Source: Moringa oleifera (lineage: Eukaryota; Streptophyta; Magnoliopsida; Brassicales; Moringaceae). From it: 64,000 nt of DNA. This document shows positions 10,961 to 23,080 of the stretch, piece by piece. The DNA lies in NCBI GenBank assembly GCA_021397835.1, contig JAJFZO010000642.1, forward strand, positions 1 through 64,000, in the 5' to 3' direction. The translations under genes were made by a program, and so were the position numbers. Position 1 is the stretch's first letter, and the number at the start of each line of letters is the position of its first letter. The notes beneath the pieces were generated by a model, which worked only from the letters and a program-made list of their open reading frames with translations, was not told the DNA's origin and searched no databases.

Positions 10961-13399
10961 TGCATCATCGTGAGCTTTGCCGCCCACACCATCGAGCTTG
11001 TCCAGCGATATCCCAGCACATTATCCCGCTATTATTCTCGCTTCGTTGCCCATGTTTTTCCCACCAATGAGGCCTTGGCAGTAGGGGTGCCGAGGTTGGC
11101 CGTCTGGCTCGCTCGTTTTTAACGGCCGACGATCGTGTCGTCGATCGCGCTGCGCAATGAGTCCGCCTAGGCAAGCATGAGCGTCGAGATCCAACCCCAC
11201 ATCTACCGCCCCGAGGGCCTACGACGAAGCACTCCGCATGCTCGAAATCCCCCCAACAATTTGGCCCTCACGTAGCATGCATCATCGTGAGCTTCGCCGC
11301 CCACACCATCGAGCTTTTCTTGCCATATCCCAGCACATTATCCCACAATTATTCTCACTTCGTTGCCCACGTTTTTCCCACCAATGAGGCCTCGGCAGTA
11401 GGGGTGCCGAGGCTGGCCGTCTGGCTCGCTCGTTTTTAACGGCCGACGATCGCGTCGTCGATCGCGCGACATAATGAGTCCGCCTAGGCAAGCATGAGCG
11501 TCGAGATCCAACCCCACGTCTGCCGCCCCGAGGGCCTACGACGAAGCACTCCGCATGCTCGAAATCCCCTCAACCATTTGGCTCTCGTGTAGCACGCATC
11601 ATCGTTAGCTTCGCCGCCCACACAATCGAGCTTGTCTAGCCAAATCCCAGCACATTATCCCAGGATTATTCTCGCTTTGTTGCCCGCGTTTTTCCCACCA
11701 ATGAGGCCTTGGCAATAGGGGTGCCGAGGCTGGCTGTGTGGCTCGCTCGTTTCTAACGGTCGACGATCGTGTCGTCGATCGCGCTGTGCAATGAGTCCGC
11801 CTAGGCAAGCATGATCGTCGAGATCCAACCCCACGTTTACTGACACGAGGGCCTACGACGAAGCACTCCGCATGCTCGAAATCCCCCCAATAATTTGGCC
11901 CTCACGTAGCATGCATCATCGTGAGCTTCGCCGCCCACACCATCGAGCTTGTCTAGCCATATCCCAGCACATTATCCCACGATTATTCTCGCTTCGGTTC
12001 CCACGTTTTTCCCACCAATGAGGCCTTGGCAGTAGGGGTGCCGAGGCTGGAGGTCTGGCTCGCTTGTTTTTAACGGCCGACGATCATGTCGTCGATCACG
12101 CTGCGTAATGAGTCCGCCTAGGCAAGCACGAGCGTCGAGATCCAACCCCACGTCTGCCGCCTCAAGGGCCTGCGAGGAAGCACTACGCATTCTCGAAATC
12201 CCCCCAACCATTTGGCTCTCGTGTAGCATGCATCATCGTTAGCTTCGCCGCCCACACCATCGAGCTTGTCTAGCCAAATCCCAGCACATTATCCCATGAT
12301 TATTCTCGCTTCGTTGCCCGCATTTTTCCCACCAATGAGTCCTTGGCAATGGAGGTGCCGAGGCTGGCCGTTTGGCTCGCTCGTTTCTAACGGCCGACAA
12401 TCGTGTCGTCGATCGCGCTCCGCAATGAGTCCGCCTAGGCAAGCATGAGCGTCGAGATCCAACCCCACGTGTGTCGCCCCGAGGGCCTACGACGAAGCAC
12501 TCCGCATGCTCGAAATCCCCCCAACAATTTGGCCCTCACGTACCATGCATCATCGTGAGCTTCGACGCCCACACCATCGAGCTTGTCCAGCCATATCCCA
12601 GCACATTATCCCATGATTATTCTCGCTACGTTGCCCACGTTTTTCCCACCAATGAGGCCTTGGCAGTAGGGGTGCCGAGGCTGGCCGTCTGGCTCGCTCG
12701 TTTTTAACGGCCGACGATCGTGTCGTCGATCGCGCTGCGCAATGTGTCCGCCTAGGCAAGCATGAGCGTCGAGATCCAACCCCACGTCTGTCGCCCCGAG
12801 GGCCTACGACGAAGCACTCCGCATGCTCGAAATCCCCCCAACAATTTGGCCCTCACGTACCATGCATCATCGTGAGCTTCGACGCCCACACCATCAAGCT
12901 TGTCCAGCCATATCCCAGCACATTATCCCACGATTATTCTCGCTTCGTTGCCCACGTTTTTCCCACCAATGAGGCCTTGGCAGTAGGGGTGCCGAGGCTG
13001 GCGGTCTGGCTCGCTAGTTTTTAACGATCGACGATCGTGTTGTCGATCGCGCTGCATAATGAGTCCGCCTAGGCAAGCATGAGCGTCGAGATCCAACCCC
13101 ACGTCTGCCGCCTCAGGGGCCTGCGAGGAAGCACGATGCATTCTCGAAATCACCCCAACCATTTGGCCCTCACGTAGCATGCATCATCGTGAGCGTCGCC
13201 GCCCACACCATCGAGCTTGTCTAGCCATATCCCAGCATATTATCCCACGATTATTCTCGCTTCGTTGCCCACGTTTTTCCCACCAATGAGGCCTTGGCAA
13301 TTGGGGTGCCGAGGCTGGCCATGTGGGTCGCTCGTTTTTAACGGCCGACGATCGTGTCGTCGATCGCGTTGCGCAATGAGTCCGCCTAGGCAAGCTTGA
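10961..13399. repeat. Array A section between the dimer block and the 11-mer block
   Basis: Ordinary 317-bp units of mixed type in unbroken register. Variants include ggaggtctggctcgcttg and a type 3 marker (ggcaatggaggtgcc) near 12,350. Nothing other than satellite is visible. Confidence 0.8.
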
Positions 13400-16300
13400 G
13401 CGTCGAGATCCAACCCCACGTTTACCGCCCCGAGGGCCTACGACGAAGCACTCCGCATGCTCGAAATCCCCCCAACAATTTGGCACTCACGTAGCATGCA
13501 TCATCGTGAGCTTCGCCGCCCACACCATCGAGCTTGTCTAGCCATATCCCAGCACATTATCCCACGATTATTCTCACTTCGTTGCCCACGTTTTTCCCAC
13601 CAATGAGGCCTTGGCAGTAGGGGTGCCGAGGCTGGTGGTCCGGCTCGCTCGTTTTTCACGGTCGACGATCGTGTCGTCGATCGCGCTGCGTAATGAGTCC
13701 GCCTAGGCAAGCATGAGCGTCGAGATCCAACCCCACGTCTATCGCCTCAAGGGCCTGCGAGGAAGCACTACGCATTCTCGAAATCCCCCCAACCATTTGG
13801 CTCTCGTAAAGCATGCATCATCGTAAGCTTCGCCGCCCACACCATCGAGCTTGTCTAGCCATATCCCAGCACATTATCTCATGATTATTCTCGCTTCGTT
13901 GCCCACGTTTTTCCCACCAATGAGGCCTTGGCAATGGAGGTGCCGAGGCTGGCTGTGTGGCTCGCTCGTTTCTAACGGCCGACGATCGTATCGTCGATCA
14001 TGCTCCGCAATGAGTCCGCCTAGGCAAACATGAGCGTCGAGATCCAACCTCACGTTTACCGCCACGAGGGCCTATGACGAAGCACTCCGCATGCTCGAAA
14101 TCCCCCCAACAATTTGGCCCTCACGTAGCATGCATCATCGTGAGCTTCGCCGCCCACACCATCGAGCTTGTCTAGCCATATCCCAGCACATTATCCCACG
14201 ATTATTCTCGCTTCGTTGCCCATGGTTTTCCCACCAATGAGGCCTTGCCAGTAAGGGTGCCGTGGCTGGCCGTCTGGCTCGCTCGTTTTTAACGGCCGAC
14301 GATCGTGTCGTCGATCGCGCTGCTTAATGAGTCCGCCTAGACAAGCATGAGCGTTGAGATCCAACCCCACGTCTGCCGCCTCAAGGGCCTGCGAGGAAGC
14401 ACTACGCATTCTCGAAATCCCCCCAACCATTTGGCTCTCGTGTAGCATGCATCATCGTTAGCTTCGCCGCCCACACCATCGAGCTTGTCTAGCCAAATCC
14501 CAGCACATTATCCCATAATTATGCTCGCTTCGTTGCCCGCATTTTTCCCACCAATGAGGCCTTGGCAGTAGGGGTGCCGAGGCTGGCTGTGTGGCTCGCT
14601 CGTTTCTAACAGCCGACGATCGTGTCGTCGATCGTGCTGCGCAATGTGTCCGCCTAGGCAAGCATGAGCGTCGAGATCCAACCCCACGTCTGCCGCCCCG
14701 AGGGCCTACGACGAAGCACTCCGCATGCTCGAAATCCCCCCAACAATTTGGCCCTCACGTACCATGCATCATCGTGAGCTTCGCCGCCCACACCATCGAG
14801 CTTGTCCAGCCATATCCCAGAACATTATCCCACGATTATTCTCGCTTCGTTGCCCACGTTTTTCCCACCAATGAGGCCTTGGCAGTAGGGGTGCCGAGGC
14901 TAGCCGTGTGGCTCACTTGTTTCTACCGGCCGACGATCGTGTCATCGATCGCACTGCGCAATGTGTCCGCCTAGGCAAGCATGAGCGTTGAGATCCAACC
15001 CCACGTCTGCCGCCCCGACGGCCTACGATGAAGCACTCCGCATGCTCGAAATCCCCCCAACAATTTGGCCCTCACGTAGCATGCATCATCGTGAGCTTCG
15101 CCGCCCACACCATCGAGCTTGTCTAGCCATATCCCAGGACATTATCCCACGATTATTCTTGCTTCGTTGCCCACGTTTTTCCCACCAATGAGGCCTTGGC
15201 AGTAGGGGTGCCGAGACTGGCCGTCTGACTTGCTCGTTTTTAACGGTCGACGATCGTGTTTTCGATCGCGCTGCATAATGAGTCCACCTAGGCAAGCATG
15301 AGCGTCGAGATCCAACCCCACGTCTGCTGCCTCAAGGGCCTGCGAGGAAGCACTACGCATTCTCGAAATCCCCCCAACCATTTGGCTCTCGTGTAGCATG
15401 CATCATCGTTGGCTTCGCCGCCCACACCATCGAGCTTGTCTAGCAAAATCCCAGCACATTATCCCACGATTATTCTCGCTTCGTTGCCCACGTTTTTCCC
15501 ACCAATGAGGCCTTGGCAGTAGGAGTGCCGAGGCTGGCTGTGTGGCTCGCTTGTTTCTAACGGCCGACGATCGTGTCGTCGATCGCGCTGCGCAATGAGT
15601 CCGCCTAGGCAAGCATGAGCGTCGAGATCCAACCCCACGTCTGCCGCCCCGAGGGCCTACGACAAAGCACTCCGCATGCTCAAAATCCCCCCAACGATGT
15701 GGCCCTTAAGTAGCATGCATCATCGTGAGCTGCGCAGCCCACACCATCGAGCTTGTCTAGCCATATCCAAGCACATTATCCCACGATTATTCTCGCTTCA
15801 TTGCCCACGTTTTTCCCACCAATGAGGCCTTGGCAGTAGGGGTGTCGAGGCTGGCCGTCTGGCTCGCTCGTTTTTAACGGCCGACGATCGTGTCGTCGAT
15901 CGCGCTGCATAATGAGTCCGCCTAGGCAAGCATGAGCGTCGAGATCCAACCCCACGTCTGCCGCCTCAAGGGCCTGCGAGGAAGCACTACGCATTCTCGA
16001 AATCCCCCCAACCATTTGGCTCTCCTGTAGCATGCATCATCGTTAGCTTCGCCGCCTACACCGTCGAGCTTGTCTAGCCAAATCCTAGCACATTATCCCA
16101 CGATTATTCTCGCTTCATTGCCCACGTTTTTCCCACCAATGAGGCCTTGGCAGAAGGGGTGCCGAGGCTGGTTGTGTGGCTCGCACGTTTCTAACGGCCG
16201 ACGATCCTGTCGTCGATCGCGTTGCATAATGAGTCCGCCTAGGCAAGCATGAGTGTCGAGATCCAACCCCACGTCTGTCGCCCCGAGGGCCTACAACGAA

Positions 16301-16886
16301 GCACTCCGCATGCTCGAAATCCCCCCAACAATTTGGCTCTCACGTAGCATGCATCATCGTGAGCTTCGCCGCCCACACCATCGAGCTTGTCTAGCCATAT
16401 CCCAGCACATTATACCACGATTATTCTCGCTTCGTTGCCCATGTTTTTCCCACCAATGAGGCCTTGCCAGTAGGGGTGCCGAGGCTGGCCGTCTGTCTCG
16501 CTCGTTTTTAACGGCCGACGATCGTGTCGTCGATCGCGCTGCATAATGAGTCCGCCTAGGCAAGCATGAGCGTCGAGATCCAACCCCACGTCTGTCGCCT
16601 CAAGGTCCTGCGAGGAAGCACTACGCATTCTCGAAATCCCCCCAACCATTTGGCTCTCGTGGAGCATGCATCGTCGTTAGCTTCGCCGCCCACACCATCG
16701 AGCTTGTCTAGCAAAATCCCAGCACATTATCTCAAGATTATTCTCGCTTCGTTGCCCACGTTTTTCCCACCAATGAGGCCTTGGCAATTGGGGTGCCGAG
16801 GCTGGCCATGTGGGTCGCTCGTTTTTAACGGCCGACGATCGTGTCGTCGATCGCGTTGCGCAATGAGTCCGCCTAGGCAAGCTTGA
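13400..16886. repeat. 11-monomer higher-order repeat, copy 1 (3,487 bp)
   Basis: Rare private variants recur exactly 3,487 bp (11 x 317) later. Examples are caagcttgagcg (13,391, 16,878, 20,365), the ggcaattggggtgcc with catgtgggtcgctcg monomer, ggtggtccggctcgctcg with gtttttcacgg, gatcgtatcgtcgatcatgc, and the pair ggctcacttgtttctacc plus gactggccgtctgacttgc. The start is set just after the caagcttgag marker; the real crossover lies slightly to the left, near 13,250. The match with copy 2 is high across the whole length, though some monomers (15,776 versus 19,262) differ more. Confidence 0.9.
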
Positions 16887-19800
16887 GCGTCGAGATCCAA
16901 CCCCACGTTTACCGCCCCGAGGGCCTACGACGAAGCACTCCGCATGCTCGAAATCCCCCCAACAATTTGGCCCTCACGTAGCATGCATCATCGTTAGCTT
17001 CGCCGCCCACACCATCGAGCTTGTCTAGCCATATCCCAGCACATTATCCCACGATTATTCTCACTTCGTTGCCCACGTTTTTCCCACCAATGAGGCCTTG
17101 GCAGTAGGGGTGCCGAGGCTGGTGGTCCGGCTCGCTCGTTTTTCACGGTCGACGATCGTGTCGTCGATCGCGCTGCGTAATGAGTCCGCCTAGGCAAGCA
17201 TGAGCGTCGAGATCCAACCCCACGTCTATCGCCTCAAGGGCCTGCGAGGAAGCACTACGCATTCTCGAAATCCCCCCAACCATTTGGCTCTCGTAAAGCA
17301 TGCATCATCGTAAGCTTCGCCGCCCACACCATCGAGCTTGTCTAGCCATATCCCAGCACATTATCCCATGATTATTCTCGCTTCGTTGCCCACGTTTTTC
17401 CCACCAATGAGGCCTTGGCAATGGAGGTGCCGAGGCTGGCTGTGTGGCTCGCTCGTTTCTAACGGCCGACGATCGTATCGTCGATCATGCTCCGCAATGA
17501 GTCCGCCTAGGCAAACATGAGCGTCGAGATCCAACCCCACGTTTACCGCCACGAGGGCCTATGACGAAGCACTCCGCATGCTCGAAATCCCCCCAACAAT
17601 TTCGCCCTCACGTAGCATGCATCATCGTGAGCTTCGCCGCCCACACCGTCGAGCTTGTCTAGCCATATCCCAGCACATTATCCCACTATTATTCTCGCTT
17701 CGTTGCCCACGTTTTTCCCACCAATGAGGCCTTGGCAGTAGGGGTGCCGAGGCTGGCGGTCTGTCTCTCTCGTTTTTAACGGCCGATGATCGTGTCGTCG
17801 ATCGCGCTGCGTAATGAGTCCGCCTAGGCAAGCATGAGCGTCGAGATCCAACCCCACGTCTGCCGCCTCAAGGGCCTGCGAGGAAGCACTATGCATTCTC
17901 GAAATCCCCCTAACCATTCTGCTCTCATGTAGCATGCATCATCGTTAGCTTCGCCGCCCACACCATCGAGCTTGTCTAGCCAAATCCCAGCACATTATCC
18001 CATAATTATGCTCGCTTCGTTGCCCGCATTTTTCCCACCAATGAGGCCTTGGCAGTAGGGGTGCCGAGGCTGGCTGTGTGGCTCGCTCGTTTCTAACAGC
18101 CGACGATCGTGTCGTCGATCGCGCTGCGCAATGTGTCCGCCTAGGCAAGCATGAGTGTCGAGATCCAACCCCACGTCTGTCGCCCCGAGGGCCTACGACG
18201 AAGCACTCCGCATGCTCGAAATCCCCCCAACAATTTGGCCCTCACGTACCATGCATCATCGTGAGCCTCGCCGCCCACACCATCGAGCTTGTCCAGCCAT
18301 ATCCCAGCACATTATCCCACGATTATTCTCGCTTCGTTGCCCACGTTTTTCCCACGAATGAGGCCTTGGCAGTAGGGGTGCCGAGGCTAGCCGTGTGGCT
18401 CACTTGTTTCTACCGGTCGACGATCGTGTCGTCGATCGCACTGCGCAATGTGTCCGCCTAGGCAAGCATGAGCGTTGAGATCCAACCCCACGTCTGCCGC
18501 CCCGACGGCCTACGACGAAGCACTCCGCATGCTCGAAATCCCCCCAACAATTTGGCCCTCACGTAGCATGCATCATCGTGAGCTTCGCCGCCCACACCAT
18601 CGAGCTTGTCTAGCCATATCCCAGGACATTATCCCACGATTATTCTTGCTTCGTTGCCCACGTTTTTCCCACCAATGAGGCCTTGGCAGTAGGGGTGCCG
18701 AGACTGGCCGTCTGACTTGCTCGTTTTTAACGGTCGACGATCGTGTTTTCGATCGCGCTGCGCAATGAGTCCGCCTAGGCAAGCATGAGCGTCGAGATCC
18801 AACCCCACGTCTGTCGCCTCAAGGGCCTGCGAGGAAGCACTACGCATTCTCGAAATCCCCCAACCATTTGGCTCTCGTGTAGCATGCATCATCGTTAGCT
18901 TCGCCGCCCACACCATCGAGCTTGTCTAGCCAAATCCCAGCACATTATCCCACGATTATTCTCGCTTCGTTGCCCACGTTTTTCCCACCAATGAGGCCTT
19001 GGCAGTAGGAGTGCCGAGGCTGGCTGTGTGGCTCGCTTGTTTCTAACGGCCGACGATCGTGTCGTCGATCGCGCTGCGCAATGAGTCCGCCTAGGCAAGC
19101 ATGAGCGTCGAGATCCAACCCCACGTCTGCCGCCCCGAGGGCCTTCGACGAAGCACTCCGCATGCTCCAAATCCCCCCAATAATTTGGCCCTCACGTAGC
19201 ATGCATCATCGTGAGCTTCGCCGCCCACACCATCGAGCTTGTCTAGCCATATCCCAGCACATTATCCCACGATTATTCTCGCTTCGTTGCCGACTTTTTT
19301 CCCACCAATGAGGCCTTGGCAGCAGGGGTGCCGAGGCTGGCGGTCTGGCTCGCTCGTTTTTAACGACCGACGATCGTGTCGTCGATCGCGCTGCATAATG
19401 AGTCCGCCTAGGCAAGCATGAGCGTCGAGATCCAACCCCACGTCTGTCGCCTCAAGGGCCATGCGAGGAAGCACTACGCATTTTCGAAATCCCCCCAACC
19501 ATTTGGCTCTCGTGTAGCATGCATCCTCGTTAGCTTCGCCGCCCACACCATCAAGCTTTTCTAGCCATATCCCAGCATATTATCCCACGATTATTCTCGC
19601 TTCGTTGCCCACGTTTTTCCCACCAATGAGGCCTTGGCAGTAGGGGTGCCTAGGCTGGCCGTCTGGCTCGCTCGTTTCTAACGGCCGACGATCGTGTCGT
19701 TGATCGCGCTGCGCAATGAGTCCGCCTAGGCAAGCATGAGTGTCGAGATCCAACCCCACGTCTGCCGCCTCAAGGGCCTGCGAGGAAGCACTACGCATGC

Positions 19801-20373
19801 TCGAAATCCCCCCAACGATTTGGCCCTCAGGTAGCATGCATCATCGTGAGCTTCGCCGCCCACACCATCGAGCTTGTCTAGCCATATCCCAGCACATTAT
19901 ACCACGATTATTCTCGCTTCATTGCCCATGTTTTTCCCACCAATGAGGCCTTGCCAGTAGGGGTGCCGAGGCTGGCCGTCTGTCTCGCTCGTTTTTAACG
20001 GCCGACGATCGTGTCGTCGATCGCGCTGCATAATGAGTCCGCCTAGGCAAGCATGAGCGTCGAGATCCAACCCCACGTCTGTCGCCTCAAGGTCCTGCGA
20101 GGAAGCACTACGCATTCTCGAAATCCCCCCAACCATTTGGCTCTCGTGGAGCATGCATCGTCGTTAGCTTCGCCGCCCACACCATCGAGCTTGTCTAGCA
20201 AAATCCCAGCACATTATCCCAAGATTATTCTCGCTTCGTTGCCCACGTTTTTCCCACCAATGAGGCCTTGGCAATTGGGGTGCCGAGGCTGGCCATGTGG
20301 GTCGCTCGTTTTTAACGGCCGACGATCGTGTCGTCGATCGCGTTGCGCAATGAGTCCGCCTAGGCAAGCTTGA
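16887..20373. repeat. 11-monomer higher-order repeat, copy 2 (3,487 bp)
   Basis: Follows copy 1 directly in the same register, with the same ordered set of variant monomers. It shares gtttttcacggtcgacg, gatcgtatcgtcgatcatgc, the gttttcgatcgcgctg monomer near 18,740, and the cattatacc with cttgccagtagggg monomer near 19,900. Small private differences from copy 1, such as taatgag versus gcaatgag near 18,760, show that the copies have begun to diverge. Confidence 0.9.
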
Positions 20374-21430
20374 GCGTCGAGATCCAACCCCACGTTTACC
20401 GCCCCGAGGGCCTACGACGAAGCACTCCGCATGCTCGAAATCCCCCCAACAATTTGGCACTCACGTAGCATGCATCATCGTGAGCTTCGCCGCCCACACC
20501 ATCGAGCTTGTCTAGCCATATCCCAGCACATTATCCCACGATTATTCTCACTTCGTTGCCCACGTTTTTCCCACCAATGAGGCCTTGGCAGTAGGGGTGC
20601 CGAGGCTGGTGGTCCGGCTCGCTCGTTTTTCACGGTCGACGATCGTGTCGTCGATCGCGCTGCGTAATGAGTCCGCCTAGGCAAGCATGAGCGTCGAGAT
20701 CCAACCCCACGTCTATCACCTCAACGGCCTGCGAGGAAGCACTACGCATTCTCGAAATCCCCCCAACCATTTGGCTCTCGTAAAGCATGCATCATCGTAA
20801 GCTTCGCCGCCCACACCATCGAGCTTGTCAAGCCATATCCCAGCACATTATCCCATGATTATTCTCGCTTCGTTGCCCACGTTTTTCCCACCAATGAGGC
20901 CTTGGCAATGGAGGTGCCAAGGCCGGCTGTGTGGCTTGCTCGTTTCTAACGGCCGACGATCGTATCGTCGATCATGCTCCGCAATGAGTCCGCCTAGGCA
21001 AACATGAGCGTCGAGATCCAACCCCACGTTTACCGCCACGAGGGCCTATGACGAAGCACTCCGCATGCTCGAAATCCCCCCAACAATTTGGCCCTCACGT
21101 AGCATGCATCATCGTGAGCTTCGCCGCCCACACCGTCGAGCTTGTCTAGCCATATCCCAGCACATTATCCCACGATTATTCTCGCTTCGTTGCCCACGTT
21201 TTTCCCACCAATGAGGCCTTGGCAGTAGGGGTGCCGAGGCTGGCGGTCTGGCTCGCTCGTTTTTAACGGCCGACGATCGTGTCGTCGATCGCGCTGCATA
21301 ATGAGTCCGCCTAGGCAAGCATGAGCGTCGAGATCCAACCCCACGTCTGCCGCCTCAAGGGCCTGCGAGGAAGCACTACGCATTCTCGAAATCCCCCCAA
21401 CCATTTGGCTCTCGTGTAGCATGCATCATC
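20374..21430. repeat. 11-monomer higher-order repeat, copy 3, truncated
   Basis: The first three or so monomers match copies 1 and 2 at 3,487-bp spacing, including gtttttcacggtcgacg near 20,630 and gatcgtatcgtcgatcatgc near 20,960. After about 21,430 the sequence stops matching at this offset. It instead resembles about 16,040-16,540, 17 monomers back minus one base, with the shared marker aaatcctagcacatt. This is the footprint of an unequal exchange between out-of-step repeat copies. Confidence 0.8.
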
Positions 21431-22417
21431 GTTAGCTTCGCCGCCCACACCATCGAGCTTGTCTAGCCAAATCCTAGCACATTATCCCACATTATTCTCG
21501 CTTCGTTGCCCACGTTTTTCCCACCAATGAGGCCTTGGCAGTAGGGGTGCCGAGGCTGGCTGTGTGGCTCGCTCGTTTCTAACGGCCGACGATCGTGTCG
21601 TCGATCGCGCTGCGCAATGAGTCCGCCTAGGCAAGCATGAGTGTCGAGATCCAACCCCACGTCTGTCGCCCCGAGGGCCTACAACGAAGCACTCCGCATG
21701 CTCGAAATCCCCCCAACAATTTGGCTCTCACGTAGCATGCATCATCGTGAGCTTCGCCGCCCACACCATCGAGCTTGTCTAGCCATATCCCAGCACATTA
21801 TACCACGATTATTCTCGCTTCGTTGCCCATGTTTTTCCCACCAATGAGTCCTTGCCAGTAGGGGTGCCGAGGCTGGCCGTCTGTCTCGCTCGTTTTTAAC
21901 GGCCGACGATCGTGTCGTCGATCGCAAGCTGCGCTATGTGTCCGACTAGGCAAAAAGGGGCGCCCCCCCCAAAAAATGGAAAAAAAGCGCCCTTTTGAGA
22001 TCCAGCCCCGCGTCCGCCGCCTCGAGGGCCTGCGACGAAGCACTCCGCATGCTCGAAATCCCCCAACAATTTGGCCCTCGCGTAGCATGCATCATCGTTA
22101 GCTTCGCCGCCCACACCATCGAGATTGTCTAGCGACATCCCAGCTCATTATCCCACGGTTTCCCTCGTTTCGTTGCCACGTTTTTCCCACCGATGAGGCC
22201 TTGGCAGTAGGGGTGTCACGCCTTGCCCAAGCTGGCCGTGTGGCTCGCTCATTGCTAACGGCCGACGATCGTGTCGTCGATCGCGCTGCGCAATGAGTCC
22301 GCCTAGGCAAGCATGAGCGTCGAGATCCACCCCCACGTCTGCCGCCCCGAGGGCCTACGACGAAGCACTCCGCATGCTCGAAATCCCCCCAACAATTTGG
22401 CCCTCACGTAGCATGCA
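21431..22417. repeat. Disrupted array A monomers around an insert
   Basis: The first monomer and a half copy the 16.0-16.5 kb segment. From about 21,925 the unit is altered (atcgcaagctgcgctatgtg, gtccgactaggc) and holds the homopolymer-rich insert at 21,953-21,996. The following units are unusually divergent, with cagccccgcgtccgccg, gtttccctcgtttcg and a replacement of about 15 bases, tcacgccttgcccaa, near 22,218. Together these shift the monomer register by +53 bp. Ordinary monomers resume by about 22,420. Confidence 0.8.
21953..21996. other. 44-bp homopolymer-rich imperfect hairpin inserted in a monomer
   Basis: Where a normal monomer reads ggcaagcatgagcgtcgaga, this one has a block of A, G and C runs ending in ctttt, then gagatcc. 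The outer arms are nearly complementary: aaaaggggcgc at 21,953-21,963 against gcgccctttt at 21,987-21,996, with one extra G. Between them lie seven further C, six A and seven A around tgg. It replaces about 12 bp. It resembles nothing else in the window and could be a genuine insertion or a consensus artefact. Confidence 0.65.
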
Positions 22418-22919
22418 TCATCGTGAGCTTCGCCGCCCACACCATCGAGCTTTTCTAGCAATATCCCAGCACATTATCCCACGATTCTTCTCGCTTCGTT
22501 TCCCACGTTTTTCCCACCAATGAGGCCTTGGCAGTAAGGGTGCCGAGGCTGGCCGTCCGGCTCGCTTATTTTTAACGGCCGACGATCGTGTCGTCGATCG
22601 CGCTGCGTAATGAGTCCGCCTAGGCAAGCATGAGCGTCGAGATCCAACCCCACGTCTATCGCCTCAAGGGCCTGCGAGGAAGCACTACGCATTCTCGAAA
22701 TCCCCCCAACCATTTGGCTCTCGTAAAGCATGCATCATCGTAAGCTTCGCCGCCCACAACATCGAGCTTGTCTAGCCATATCCCAGCACATTATCCCATG
22801 ATTATTCTCGCTTCGTTGCCCACGTTTTTCCCACCAATGAGGCCTTGGCAATGGAGGTGCCGAGGCTGGCTGTGTGGCTCGCTCGTTTCTAACGGCCGAC
22901 GATCGTATCGTCGATCATG

Positions 22920-23080
22920 CTGCGCAATGAGTCCGCCTAGGAAACATGAGCGTCGAGGATCCAAACTCACAACGTTTACCACCGCCACGATGGCCTATGA
23001 CGAAGCACTCCGCATGCTCGGAATCCCCCCAACAATTTGCCCCTCACGTAGCATGCATCCTCGTGAGCAGGAGAGACGCC
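22920..23080. repeat. Indel-rich half monomer
   Basis: Compared with its relatives at 13,990, 17,480 and 20,970, this stretch has small insertions and losses: cctaggaaacatgag, gtcgaggatccaaactcac, aacgtttaccaccgcc and gtgagcaggagagacgcc. The surrounding units are clean. It could be degenerate or poorly polished. Confidence 0.6.

Noticed and set aside
21925..22417. Transposable element inserted in array A
   Set aside because: The foreign part is only about 44 bp, with no target-site duplication, terminal repeats of transposon type or coding sequence.
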